A stretch of DNA of 64,000 nucleotides from the NCBI RefSeq assembly GCF_900167165.1, contig NZ_FUXM01000002.1, positions 62,001-126,000 of the forward strand, read 5' to 3'. Below the pieces are notes generated by a model that was given only the letters and a program-made list of their open reading frames with translations, had not been told where the DNA came from and did not search any database. The translations under genes were made by a program, and so were the position numbers. Each line of letters opens with the position of its first letter. The first letter of the stretch is position 1. This stretch comes from Carboxydocella sporoproducens DSM 16521 (GTDB lineage: Bacteria; Bacillota; GCA-003054495; Carboxydocellales; Carboxydocellaceae). Below, one piece after another: positions 54,805 through 63,250 of this stretch.

Positions 54805-55344
54805 ATGGATCTGTTTCAGGCAATTAGAGAAAGGAGAAGTATCAGAAAATATGAAGAACGTCCGGTTGAAAAAGAAAAAATAGATCTGATTTTGGAGATG
54901 GCTCGCCTTGCACCTTCCTGGAAAAATATGCAATGCTGGCGCTTCCTGGTGATTGATAAAGCTGAAAATAAGCAACTGATGTTATCCGCTTTTCCTGATG
55001 ACAATCCAGGTAAGAAGGCTTTAGCTCAAGCTCCTGTAGTGATTGTTGTCTGTGCCAATCCCAGGGAATCTGGTATTGAAGAGGGAAAGGAATACTACCT
55101 GGCCGATGCAGCCATTGCTTTTGAGCATATCTGCCTCAGCGCTACAGCTCTGGGGCTGGGAACTTGCTGGATGGGCTGGTTTGATGAAAAAACTTTAAAG
55201 CAATCTTTAAATATTCCAGATGAATATAAAATTGTCGGGGTTACTCCTTTAGGTTATCCCGCCCAAGCTCCTAACCCCCGTCCCCGCAAATCTCTGCAGG
55301 AAATCGCATATTATAATGAATGGGGTTCTGGATATGATGGATAG
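54805..55344 (+). CDS. Nitroreductase family FMN protein
   Basis: A 179-residue flavin reductase-like protein: RERRSIRKYEERPV at the N terminus, APSWKNMQ and the C-terminal GYPAQAPNPRPRKSLQEI. Its substrate is unknown. It follows the CoA-transferase and may be the operon's accessory redox protein. It is not BluB-like: oxygen-dependent dimethylbenzimidazole synthesis would conflict with the bza genes. ATG 54805 follows GGGAGGG; the ATG at 54790 precedes that site. Confidence 0.88.
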   Translation: MDLFQAIRERRSIRKYEERPVEKEKIDLILEMARLAPSWKNMQCWRFLVIDKAENKQLMLSAFPDDNPGKKALAQAPVVIVVCANPRESGIEEGKEYYLADAAIAFEHICLSATALGLGTCWMGWFDEKTLKQSLNIPDEYKIVGVTPLGYPAQAPNPRPRKSLQEIAYYNEWGSGYDG

Positions 55345-56482
55345 AATCCAAATACTACAACAAAATTTACAGTCTAATGAAATTGATGGTGCCCTCATAG
55401 TCTCTGCTATCGATGTATATTATTACAGTGGTACCCGTCAGAATGCTTTACTCTGGGTACCTGCCAGCGGGGATCCTTATCTTTTGGTTAAAAAAAGCTT
55501 TAGTCGTGCTTTTCAAGAGTCCTTTTTAGCTAATGTCGAACCTCTAAAATCTCTGAAAGAGCTACAAAAGTATATAGGTCAGGCTAAAAAAATCGGTTTA
55601 ACCCTGGACGTATTACCAGCCCAAACCTACTTCTATTATCAAAAACTTCTGCCTGAGTGTATTTTTCAAGATATCTCCACCCTGGTTCGGGAACAGCGTT
55701 CAATAAAGTCATCCGCTGAATTGGAAATAATGCGAAAAAGCGCCAGCATTCTTTGTCAGATTTTTAAAGAAGTGCCTGATTTCCTGCGACCGGGAGTCAG
55801 GGAAATTGATCTCGCCGCAGAGTTTGAATATCGTGCCCGCAAAGCTGGACACGAGGGTTTAATCCGTCTAAGAGCATTTAACCAGGAATTGCATTCCGGA
55901 CATGTACTTGCCGGGAAGAATGCAGCCTTCCCATCGTTTTTTGATGGACCAGTAGGCGGAAAAGGCCTTTCCGCTCCCTACCCCCAGGGCCCTTCCCGTG
56001 ATGTCGTTCAACTAAATGTGCCGATTGTTTTTGATTTCGTCTGTGTTTATGAAGGATATATGGTAGACATGACCAGGATTTTTTGTCTAGGTGATCTTGA
56101 TAACAAGTTAAAACAAGCTTTCAATGCAGCTTTGGAAATCCAGAATACTCTGGTCCAAAATTTAAAACCAGGGGCAGTAAGCGGTCAATTGTTTGATCAG
56201 GCCTGCTCTATTGCTGAAAAATACGGACTGCAGGATAATTTCATGGGCTATAAAGAAGAACAGGCCCGTTTTGTCGGTCATGGGGTAGGATTAGAATTAG
56301 ATGAACTGCCGGTAATCGCCCTGGGAGTCAAAAACGCTTTGCTGGCAAATCAAACCATCGCCTTAGAGCCCAAATTTATTTTCCCGGAACTGGGAGTAGT
56401 AGGTATTGAAAATACTTATCTCGTAACAGAACAGGGTGGCGAAAAACTGACAGCACTGGATGATGTAATATTTTATCTCTAG
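55334..56482 (+). CDS. M24-family metallopeptidase (Xaa-Pro peptidase-like)
   Basis: About 382 residues: an N-terminal creatinase-like domain and a C-terminal pita-bread domain. All five metal ligand positions can be seen: Asp in VFDFVCVYEGY, Asp in MVDMTR, His in GHGVGLELDE, Glu in LEPKF and Glu in GIENTYLV. It likely removes residues from proline-containing peptides. The start is uncertain among ATGs 55316, 55334 and 55337; GGGG at 55322-55325 favours 55334. It overlaps the nitroreductase end. Confidence 0.87.
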   Translation: MMDRIQILQQNLQSNEIDGALIVSAIDVYYYSGTRQNALLWVPASGDPYLLVKKSFSRAFQESFLANVEPLKSLKELQKYIGQAKKIGLTLDVLPAQTYFYYQKLLPECIFQDISTLVREQRSIKSSAELEIMRKSASILCQIFKEVPDFLRPGVREIDLAAEFEYRARKAGHEGLIRLRAFNQELHSGHVLAGKNAAFPSFFDGPVGGKGLSAPYPQGPSRDVVQLNVPIVFDFVCVYEGYMVDMTRIFCLGDLDNKLKQAFNAALEIQNTLVQNLKPGAVSGQLFDQACSIAEKYGLQDNFMGYKEEQARFVGHGVGLELDELPVIALGVKNALLANQTIALEPKFIFPELGVVGIENTYLVTEQGGEKLTALDDVIFYL

Positions 56483-56499
56483 TCGGAGGCTCAAAAATA

Positions 56500-57060
56500 A
56501 TGATCAGTTTCTTATGGCGCAAGGAAGTACTACTTATACTGGCGCTTGCCAATGGCCTGGGGTCAATTTATGGTTACTACTGGTATCATCATCAACTGGC
56601 AGTTTCTCCCTGGTACTTATGGCCAGTTATACCTGATAGCCCTTTGTCAGCCAGTTTGTTTACCTTATTTCTTATTTTTCTAATCTGGAAAATTAATCTG
56701 CCCTGGTTATTTTTGCTAGCTAATTTAATGATGATAAAATATGGGCTCTGGGCTGTGATAATTAATTTAGATGTCTACTGGAGCGGACATTCCTTTGCCT
56801 GGGAAAATCTGCATTTAACCCTTTCCCATGCTGTCATGGCCCTTCAGGGTATACTTTTTCTAAGAAAAATTCGATTTGCATTCAGCGATTACTTCATAGC
56901 GTCCGGGTGGCTAATTCTCAACGACTTTATCGATTATTTCTGGCAAACCCATCCTTATTTGTTTTATGCTGAGCAAATCACAATTGCCCAGACAACCGCA
57001 AGTTTACTAACAGGTATAGTGATAATATATGCCGCCAAACGCTTGATAGCCGTTCAGTAG
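56500..57060 (+). CDS. DUF1405 membrane protein (YpjA-like)
   Basis: A 186-residue polytopic membrane protein with about six hydrophobic segments. The sequence NGLGSIYGYYWYHHQL followed by PVIPDSPLSASLF is characteristic of DUF1405, known as YpjA in Bacillus, without a defined function. It lies 17 bases after the M24 gene with CGGAGG upstream, and a terminator follows it, so it ends the long operon. Confidence 0.82.
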   Translation: MISFLWRKEVLLILALANGLGSIYGYYWYHHQLAVSPWYLWPVIPDSPLSASLFTLFLIFLIWKINLPWLFLLANLMMIKYGLWAVIINLDVYWSGHSFAWENLHLTLSHAVMALQGILFLRKIRFAFSDYFIASGWLILNDFIDYFWQTHPYLFYAEQITIAQTTASLLTGIVIIYAAKRLIAVQ

Positions 57061-57066
57061 CTTTAT

Positions 57067-57089
57067 TAGCCGCTAAGACGGCTTTTTTT
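57067..57089 (+). terminator. Terminator after the DUF1405 gene
   Basis: A short stem AGCCG / CGGCT with a six-base loop and a run of Ts lies directly behind the DUF1405 stop codon, separating the etf operon from the second activator. Confidence 0.8.
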
Positions 57090-57116
57090 GTTACTTGGCT
57101 GAAAAAAATAGATTAT
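57088..57116 (+). promoter_or_regulatory. Possible vegetative promoter of the second sigma-54 activator
   Basis: TTGTTA and GATTAT, 17 bases apart, lie between the terminator and the regulator gene. Neither box is a close match to consensus, so this is tentative. Confidence 0.35.
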
Positions 57117-57177
57117 TAGCAAGATAAAAGTTTACAATATATATTAGGATAGTAGGCAGAAAGGCAGGGATCTGTTA

Positions 57178-58194
57178 ATGTATTGTTTTTTAGATCCCTC
57201 CCGGGAAAATCATAGCCAGAACCTGGGGCATTTTTCTTTATCCGACCTGGTAGGCATCAGTCCTCAAATGGTCGATATAAAAGAAACTATTATCAAAATT
57301 GCCCCACGGAAAGCTAATGTATTAATCCTTGGAGAATCCGGCACAGGAAAAGAGCTGGTAGCCCAGGCTATTCATTATCTAAGCAATCGGCGATTTGGGC
57401 CATTAATTAAAGTAAACTGTGCTGCCATTCCAGAAAGCCTCTTTGAGGCAGAACTTTTTGGCTATGAAGAAGGAGCCTTTACTGGTGCTAAAAAGAATGG
57501 CTATCCAGGCAAGTTCCTATTATCCCATCAGGGAACATTTTTTTTAGACGAAATCGGTGAGCTGCCTTTGCCCTTGCAGGCCAAATTACTACGAGTATTG
57601 CAGGAAAAAACCATTGAACCTTTAGGAAGTACTAAATCAATCTCCATAGATACCCGAATTATTGCTGCTACTAATGCTAACCTTTCCGATCTGGTCAAAT
57701 ATGGCAAATTTCGTGCTGATCTATATTACCGTTTAAATGTTGTTGCTATTCATCTTCCTGCTTTACGAGAACGTAAAGAGGATTTACCTCTCTTAATAAA
57801 TTATTTTATTAAAAAATTTAACCGAGAATATGGCATGCAAATAAAGGGTATTACCAAAGAAGTCTTAGATATTTTTATGCATTATACCTGGCCAGGTAAT
57901 ATTAGAGAGCTAGCCAACGTAATTGAAACAGCCTTTAATTTTGCCGATGGAGAGCTAATTACTGTAAATGACCTACCTCAGTCCCTCCAGTGGCCTTCCT
58001 CTCAAAATCCTGGCAGCCTTCGTACTCTGTTCGGTACCGCATCACTCAATGATATCCTGGATAATATTGAAAAAAACTATATAGTGTACGCTTTACAGAT
58101 TTGTCAGGGAAATAAAGTAAAAACTGCGGAACTACTGGGTATTTCCCGACCCTGTCTCTATAAAAAACTGATTAAATACGGTTTGGAAAAGTAA
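57178..58194 (+). CDS. Second sigma-54 activator, regulator of the acyl-CoA ligase operon
   Basis: A 338-residue enhancer-binding protein closely similar in layout to the one at 38000: about 25 unremarkable residues, then AAA+ with LGESGTGKEL near residue 53, GAFTGA near residue 100, TFFLDEIGE, FYRLNV-like YYRLNV and PALRERKED. The C terminus has the Fis-like helix-turn-helix NKVKTAELLGISRPCLYKKL. No sensor domain is present. A -24/-12 promoter lies 150 bases downstream of its stop. Confidence 0.93.
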   Translation: MYCFLDPSRENHSQNLGHFSLSDLVGISPQMVDIKETIIKIAPRKANVLILGESGTGKELVAQAIHYLSNRRFGPLIKVNCAAIPESLFEAELFGYEEGAFTGAKKNGYPGKFLLSHQGTFFLDEIGELPLPLQAKLLRVLQEKTIEPLGSTKSISIDTRIIAATNANLSDLVKYGKFRADLYYRLNVVAIHLPALRERKEDLPLLINYFIKKFNREYGMQIKGITKEVLDIFMHYTWPGNIRELANVIETAFNFADGELITVNDLPQSLQWPSSQNPGSLRTLFGTASLNDILDNIEKNYIVYALQICQGNKVKTAELLGISRPCLYKKLIKYGLEK

Positions 58195-58222
58195 CCCGCT
58201 TTTACACAGTGGGTTATTTCTT
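58192..58222 (+). terminator. Weak terminator after the second activator
   Basis: An 8-base-pair stem with one G-U pair (TAACCCGC / GTGGGTTA) covers the stop codon and is followed by TTTCTTT. Confidence 0.55.
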
Positions 58223-58277
58223 TAAATAGCAGATGTAAAGAAAAGTAACAGTAGAGAAGATTAAGTCCAAAGCCTGA

Positions 58278-58286
58278 TTACCATTC
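58278..58286. promoter_or_regulatory. Shared TTACCATTC motif, candidate enhancer site
   Basis: The nine bases TTACCATTC are identical to those at 39101-39109 and lie 69 bases upstream of the -24 box (68 in the other operon). Both are preceded by CTG. Binding by the activators is inference. Confidence 0.4.
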
Positions 58287-58346
58287 GAGGAGAAAATCAT
58301 GCCATTAACCACCTTTACCTAACCTTTAGCTACAAATCCCTGTTTC

Positions 58347-58362
58347 CGGTATGTTATTTGCA
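58347..58362 (+). promoter_or_regulatory. Sigma-54 (-24/-12) promoter of the acyl-CoA ligase operon
   Basis: CGGTATG-N4-TTGCA matches the sigma-54 consensus at the essential GG and GC and has correct spacing. Transcription would start near 58374, which excludes any start codon for the downstream dehydrogenase before that point. Confidence 0.8.
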
Positions 58363-58398
58363 TCAGAATATAATGAACAACTGCCGGGAGGGATTGGG

Positions 58399-59538
58399 AT
58401 GAATTTTGATTTGTCTTCTGAACAGGCCTTGTTACAAAAAACTGTCCGCGAATTTGCCCAGGAAGTTATTAAACCCCAAGCTAAGAACATTGATGAAAAT
58501 GGAAAAATTCCTGAAGCCATTTTAAAACAACTGGCTGAGCTGGAACTAATGGGATTGCCATTTCCTGAAAAATATGGTGGTGCTGGCGGAGACTATATTA
58601 TGTATGCTATTGCAGTCGAGGAGATCTCTCGCGCTTGTGCCAGCACTGGAATAACTTATGCTGCTCATATTTCCCTGGGTTCAGCCCCTTTTTATCTTTT
58701 TGGTACAGAAGAGCAAAAAGTAAAGTTTTTAACTCCTCTGGCCCAGGGCCACTATCTGGGAGCGTTTGGATTAACTGAGCCCAATGCTGGTTCCGATGCT
58801 GGCGGTACAGAAACCAATGCCTTGAAAAAAGATGGACGCTGGGTTATTAATGGCAGTAAAATTTTTATCACTAATGCTGGTTATGCCGGGACTGTTGTTA
58901 TTACTGCAGTTACCGATCGCAGTAAAGGTAAAAAAGGCATTTCTTCCTTTATCATCCCCAGAGGAACAAAAGGTTTTTCCATTGGGAAGGAATTTGACAA
59001 ACTCGGGTTACGGGGGTCCAACACTGTCCCTCTTTATTTCGATAATGTAGAGGTTCCGGAAGACTATCTGCTAGGTAAAGAAGGCGAAGGTTTTAAACAG
59101 TTTCTGCAAGTACTAGATGGAGGACGGATCAGCATTGCTGCTATGGCTGTTGGAATCGCCCAGGCCTGTCTCGATGCCTCTCTGGAATATGCTAAAACTC
59201 GAAAACAATTCGGGCAAACCATAAGTAAATTCCAGGCAATTCAGTTTAAGCTTGCTGATATGGCGGCCCAGATCGAACTGGCACGTACCATGGTTTATCG
59301 AGCTGCCTGGCTTAAGGACCAGGGTAAACCTTTTTCCTATGAAGCCGCTATCGCCAAACTTTTTGCTTCTGAAATGGCTACACAGGCAGCCTCTCAAGCC
59401 ATCCAGATTCATGGTGGTTATGGCTATATGAAAGAATACCCGGTTGAGAGATATTATCGAGATGTAAAACTTTTGGAAATCGGGGAGGGAACTTCAGAAA
59501 TCCAGAGGTTAGTAATAGCCCGTCATCTGGGCTGTTAA
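58399..59538 (+). CDS. Acyl-CoA dehydrogenase 3
   Basis: A 379-residue FAD enzyme with [46 protein letters not shown] and the C-terminal [11 protein letters not shown], which keeps the canonical catalytic glutamate. The neighbours suggest a branched-chain acyl-CoA, but classical isovaleryl-CoA dehydrogenases have alanine at this position and their catalytic base elsewhere, so that label is not supported. ATG 58399 is preceded by GGGAGGGATTGGG; an open frame from 58351 overlaps the -12 promoter box and must be wrong. Confidence 0.93.
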   Translation: MNFDLSSEQALLQKTVREFAQEVIKPQAKNIDENGKIPEAILKQLAELELMGLPFPEKYGGAGGDYIMYAIAVEEISRACASTGITYAAHISLGSAPFYLFGTEEQKVKFLTPLAQGHYLGAFGLTEPNAGSDAGGTETNALKKDGRWVINGSKIFITNAGYAGTVVITAVTDRSKGKKGISSFIIPRGTKGFSIGKEFDKLGLRGSNTVPLYFDNVEVPEDYLLGKEGEGFKQFLQVLDGGRISIAAMAVGIAQACLDASLEYAKTRKQFGQTISKFQAIQFKLADMAAQIELARTMVYRAAWLKDQGKPFSYEAAIAKLFASEMATQAASQAIQIHGGYGYMKEYPVERYYRDVKLLEIGEGTSEIQRLVIARHLGC

Positions 59539-59559
59539 AAACAAGGGGGGTTTTATTGA

Positions 59560-61224
59560 ATGAGCGAACTGCTAAATGTAACCATTGGCGATTTGTTTGA
59601 CCAGACGGTGGAAAAATTCCCGGACAAAGATGCACTCGTATATGTAGACCGTGACTTGCGCTTAAGCTATCGTCAATTACAGGAAAAGGTAAACGAAGTA
59701 GCAAAAGCCCTTATGGGTCTTGGAATCCAGAAAGGTGAACACATTGCCATCTGGGCCACCAATTATCCGGAATGGATTTATACTCAGTTCGCTACCGGCA
59801 AAATGGGAGCTGTTCTGGTAACAGTTAATACCAACTATCGTGCTTTTGAATTGGAGTATCTCCTCAAGCAATCTGATGTTACTACTTTAATCATGATTGA
59901 AAATTACCGGAACAATAATTACATTGAAATGATAAACACTGTACTTCCCGAACTGGCAAACAGTCAACCAGGTCAAATCAACTCATCCAACTTGCCTTTA
60001 TTAAAAAACATTATTGTAATCTCTGACCGCAAATACCCTGGAACCTATTCCTGGTCAGAATTTCTCCAGTTCGCCAGTCGGGTTAGTGATGCCGACTTAG
60101 CTGCTCGCCAGGCTTCCCTTAAGCCCGATGAAGTCATAAATATGCAGTATACCTCAGGTACAACCGGTTTCCCAAAAGGTGTAATGCTGACCCATTATAG
60201 CATCTTAAATAATGCTAAGTTTGTAGGTGAATGCCAAAAATTCTCTTCTGAAGATAAACTCTGCTTCCCAGTACCGCTCTTCCATTGTTTTGGCTGTGTG
60301 ATGAGCACCTTAACCTGCATAGTCTATGGTGCTACCATGGTTCCCATTGAATATTTTGATCCTGTTAAAGTCCTGGAAGCTGTAGAAAAGGAAAGATGCA
60401 CAGCCCTTTATGGTGTGCCAACAATGTTTATAGCTGAACTGGAAGTTCTGAATCAGCGTTCCTTTGATCTCTCTTCCCTGCGTACAGGAATTATGGCCGG
60501 AGCGCCCTGTCCTATTGAAGTGATGAAACAGGTTGTGGAAAAGATGAATATGCGGGAAGTAACCATCGCTTATGGTCAAACCGAGTTCTCGCCCGTGATC
60601 ACTCAAACCAGGACAGATGATCCCATTGAATTGCGGGTCACAACTGTGGGGCGTGCTATTCCTCATGTTGAAGTCAAGATCGTCAATCCCGAAACTGGTG
60701 AGACCCTGGGCCCAGGCCAGCAAGGAGAATTGTGTGCCAGAGGCTTTGGTATCATGAAAGGCTACTATAAAATGCCCGAAGCAACCCAGGCTGCTATCGA
60801 TAATGAAGGGTGGCTACATACCGGGGATTTAGCAACTATGGATGAAAACGGATATTGTAAAATCACTGGCCGCCTCAAAGATATGATTATTCGCGGTGGT
60901 GAAAATATCTATCCCAGGGAAATTGAAGAATTCCTCTATACCCATCCTAAAATCCTGGATGTTCAGGTGGTCGGTGTCCCGGACATAAAATATGGTGAAG
61001 AAGTAGCTGCTTTTATTCGCTTGAAAGAAGGTGAAGTATTAACAGAGGAAGAGGTACGGGAATTCTGCACTGGCAAAATCGCCCGTCATAAGATACCCCG
61101 TTATATCAAGTTTGTTGACCTTTATCCCTGCACTGCCTCCGGAAAAGTGCAAAAATTCAAGTTAAGGGAAATGGCGATCAAGGAATATGGCCTTGAAGCA
61201 GCCGCTAATATAGAAACGGCATAA
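59560..61224 (+). CDS. AMP-forming acyl-CoA synthetase (FadD-like)
   Basis: A 554-residue ANL-family ligase. The P-loop-like MQYTSGTTGFPKGVML is near residue 197, IAYGQTE is motif A5-like, WLHTGDLATMD and GRLKDMIIRGGENIYPREIEE are near the C terminus, with the adenylation lysine in TASGKVQK. It activates a medium- or short/branched-chain acid with ATP and CoA. The substrate is inferred from neighbours. GGGGGG precedes ATG 59560. Confidence 0.93.
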   Translation: MSELLNVTIGDLFDQTVEKFPDKDALVYVDRDLRLSYRQLQEKVNEVAKALMGLGIQKGEHIAIWATNYPEWIYTQFATGKMGAVLVTVNTNYRAFELEYLLKQSDVTTLIMIENYRNNNYIEMINTVLPELANSQPGQINSSNLPLLKNIIVISDRKYPGTYSWSEFLQFASRVSDADLAARQASLKPDEVINMQYTSGTTGFPKGVMLTHYSILNNAKFVGECQKFSSEDKLCFPVPLFHCFGCVMSTLTCIVYGATMVPIEYFDPVKVLEAVEKERCTALYGVPTMFIAELEVLNQRSFDLSSLRTGIMAGAPCPIEVMKQVVEKMNMREVTIAYGQTEFSPVITQTRTDDPIELRVTTVGRAIPHVEVKIVNPETGETLGPGQQGELCARGFGIMKGYYKMPEATQAAIDNEGWLHTGDLATMDENGYCKITGRLKDMIIRGGENIYPREIEEFLYTHPKILDVQVVGVPDIKYGEEVAAFIRLKEGEVLTEEEVREFCTGKIARHKIPRYIKFVDLYPCTASGKVQKFKLREMAIKEYGLEAAANIETA

Positions 61225-61252
61225 AGGCAGGGCCCTCAGGTTGGCCCTGCCT
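61225..61252 (+). other. Stable intercistronic hairpin after the acyl-CoA ligase
   Basis: A perfect 10-base-pair stem (AGGCAGGGCC / GGCCCTGCCT) with an eight-base loop lies at the stop codon of the ligase gene. It is followed by GAAAAGAG, not a T-run, so it is more likely an mRNA-processing or stability element than a terminator. Confidence 0.6.
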
Positions 61253-61272
61253 GAAAAGAGAGGGGGATAGGT

Positions 61273-63231
61273 ATGGCGGAAAAGCTGTGGGAACCTGGCC
61301 CGGAAAGAATACAAAAAACTAACATGTATAATTTCATTAACTATGTTAATGAAAGGTACAATCAAAAGCTTGAAGATTATGACGGATTGTATCAGTGGTC
61401 TATTAACGATATAGAGCAGTTCTGGGTATCAGTTTGGAATTTCAGTAAAATAATCTTTTCCCAGCCCTATCATACTGTACTGAAAAACAGCTCGGACATG
61501 TTTAACAGCAAGTGGTTCGAAGGAGCGAGTTTAAATTTTGCCGAAAATCTGCTACGACATTATAACCTGAACAAACCGGCAATTATCAGTATAAATGAAC
61601 AAGCGGAGATTAAATCTCTATCTTATCCTGAGTTATATGCAGCAGTGGCCCGTACTGCTGCATATTTGCAACAGCTCGGAGTAAAACCTGGGGACAGGGT
61701 AGCAGGATATATGGCCAACATACCGGAAACGGTTATCGCAATGCTAGCTGCTACCAGCATTGGTGCCATCTGGTCTTCTTGTTCACCTGATTTCGGCGTC
61801 AATGGGGTAATAGACCGCTTTGGGCAAATAGAGCCGAAAGTTCTTTTCACTACCAATGGCTATTTCTATAATGGCAAACTTTTTGATTGTACGGAAAAAA
61901 TTATACAAATTACTGGCGCCATTACCAGCATTGAATCAGTTGTGCTGGTCCAATATGTTCAGGAAATTCCGTTACCTCAGCTCAGTTTGTCAGCTATAGC
62001 TTTCTCGGATATTCAAAAACAATTTTCTGCCCAGCCCATTATTTATACCCAGTTACCTTTTGACCATCCAGTTTATATACTATATTCTTCTGGAACCACA
62101 GGAAAACCAAAATGTATTGTTCATGGTGCCGGCGGAACTCTGTTACAACACATGAAGGAACTGATTTTGCACACGGATTTAAAACAGGATGACATTATTT
62201 TTTACTATACCACCTGTGGCTGGATGATGTGGAACTGGCTAGTTTCCTCACTGGCTACGGGAGCAACCATAGTTTTATTTGACGGTTCTCCCTTTCACCC
62301 TCATCCGGGTATTTTATGGGAACTGGCTGAAAAGACTGGTATTACCATTTTTGGTACCAGCGCAAAATATATCTCTTCATTAGAGAAAACCGGAATAGAA
62401 CCTGGTAAAGAATATGATTTATCCAGAATCAAAACGATTTTATCCACAGGCTCCCCATTAACTAAAGAAAATTTTTATTATGTATACCAAAAGATTAAAT
62501 CCAACGTTCAGCTCAGCTCTATTTCCGGTGGAACAGATATTATATCCTGCTTTGCTCTAGGCAATCCCCTGGGTCCTGTTTATGCCGGTGAATTACAATG
62601 CCGCGGTCTGGGAATGAAAGTAGAAAGTTATGATCCTGAAGGTAAGCCCCTGATTAACCAGAAAGGAGAATTGGTCTGTACCGCTCCTTTTCCGTCAATG
62701 CCGCTGGGATTCTGGAATGATCCCGAACGCCAGAAATATTATCAGGCTTATTTCAATGTTTATTCCAATGTCTGGTGCCATGGTGATTTTATCGAAATAA
62801 CTGACCGGGGCGGAGTGATCATCTACGGTCGTTCTGATGCTACCCTCAATCCCGGTGGGGTCAGGATAGGTACAGCCGAGATCTACAGGCAGGTGGAAAC
62901 TATCCCTGAAATCCTGGATAGCCTGGTAGTTGGACAGAACTGGCACGACGATGTGAGAGTAATACTATTTGTTAAATTAAAACCTGGTTTTACTTTAAAT
63001 GAACAGCTGGTAAACCAGATCAAAACAGTTATAAGAAAAAACGCTACTCCCCGCCATGTGCCAGCTAAGATCATTGCTGTACCTGATATTCCATATACCA
63101 TCAATGGCAAAAAAGTTGAGCTGGCTGTGCGCAATGTCATTCATAATGAACCAGTTACCAATAGAGAAGCACTGGCTAACCCGGAAGCCCTGAATTATTT
63201 CAAAGATATACCTGAATTACAACAGGAGTAA
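61273..63231 (+). CDS. Acetoacetyl-CoA synthetase
   Basis: A 652-residue ANL-family ligase of the usual length for acetoacetate:CoA ligase. Motifs are LNFAENLLRH near the N terminus, YSSGTTGKPKCIVHG, TTCGWMMWNW, SGGTDIISCF, GRSDATLNPGGVRIGTAEIY and the C-terminal TINGKKVELAV with the catalytic lysine. It activates acetoacetate, for example that released by HMG-CoA lyase in leucine/isovalerate breakdown. GAGAGGGGG precedes ATG 61273. Confidence 0.94.
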   Translation: MAEKLWEPGPERIQKTNMYNFINYVNERYNQKLEDYDGLYQWSINDIEQFWVSVWNFSKIIFSQPYHTVLKNSSDMFNSKWFEGASLNFAENLLRHYNLNKPAIISINEQAEIKSLSYPELYAAVARTAAYLQQLGVKPGDRVAGYMANIPETVIAMLAATSIGAIWSSCSPDFGVNGVIDRFGQIEPKVLFTTNGYFYNGKLFDCTEKIIQITGAITSIESVVLVQYVQEIPLPQLSLSAIAFSDIQKQFSAQPIIYTQLPFDHPVYILYSSGTTGKPKCIVHGAGGTLLQHMKELILHTDLKQDDIIFYYTTCGWMMWNWLVSSLATGATIVLFDGSPFHPHPGILWELAEKTGITIFGTSAKYISSLEKTGIEPGKEYDLSRIKTILSTGSPLTKENFYYVYQKIKSNVQLSSISGGTDIISCFALGNPLGPVYAGELQCRGLGMKVESYDPEGKPLINQKGELVCTAPFPSMPLGFWNDPERQKYYQAYFNVYSNVWCHGDFIEITDRGGVIIYGRSDATLNPGGVRIGTAEIYRQVETIPEILDSLVVGQNWHDDVRVILFVKLKPGFTLNEQLVNQIKTVIRKNATPRHVPAKIIAVPDIPYTINGKKVELAVRNVIHNEPVTNREALANPEALNYFKDIPELQQE

Positions 63232-63250
63232 AGGAGGGGAGAGAGAGAAG

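Noticed and set aside
54805-55344. BluB, dimethylbenzimidazole synthase
   Set aside because: It belongs to the nitroreductase fold but is short, outside the cobamide clusters, and BluB needs oxygen; the window has the anaerobic bza route.
58351-58398. Extended N terminus for the acyl-CoA dehydrogenase at 58399
   Set aside because: The extension overlaps the -24/-12 promoter and would lie upstream of the predicted transcription start.
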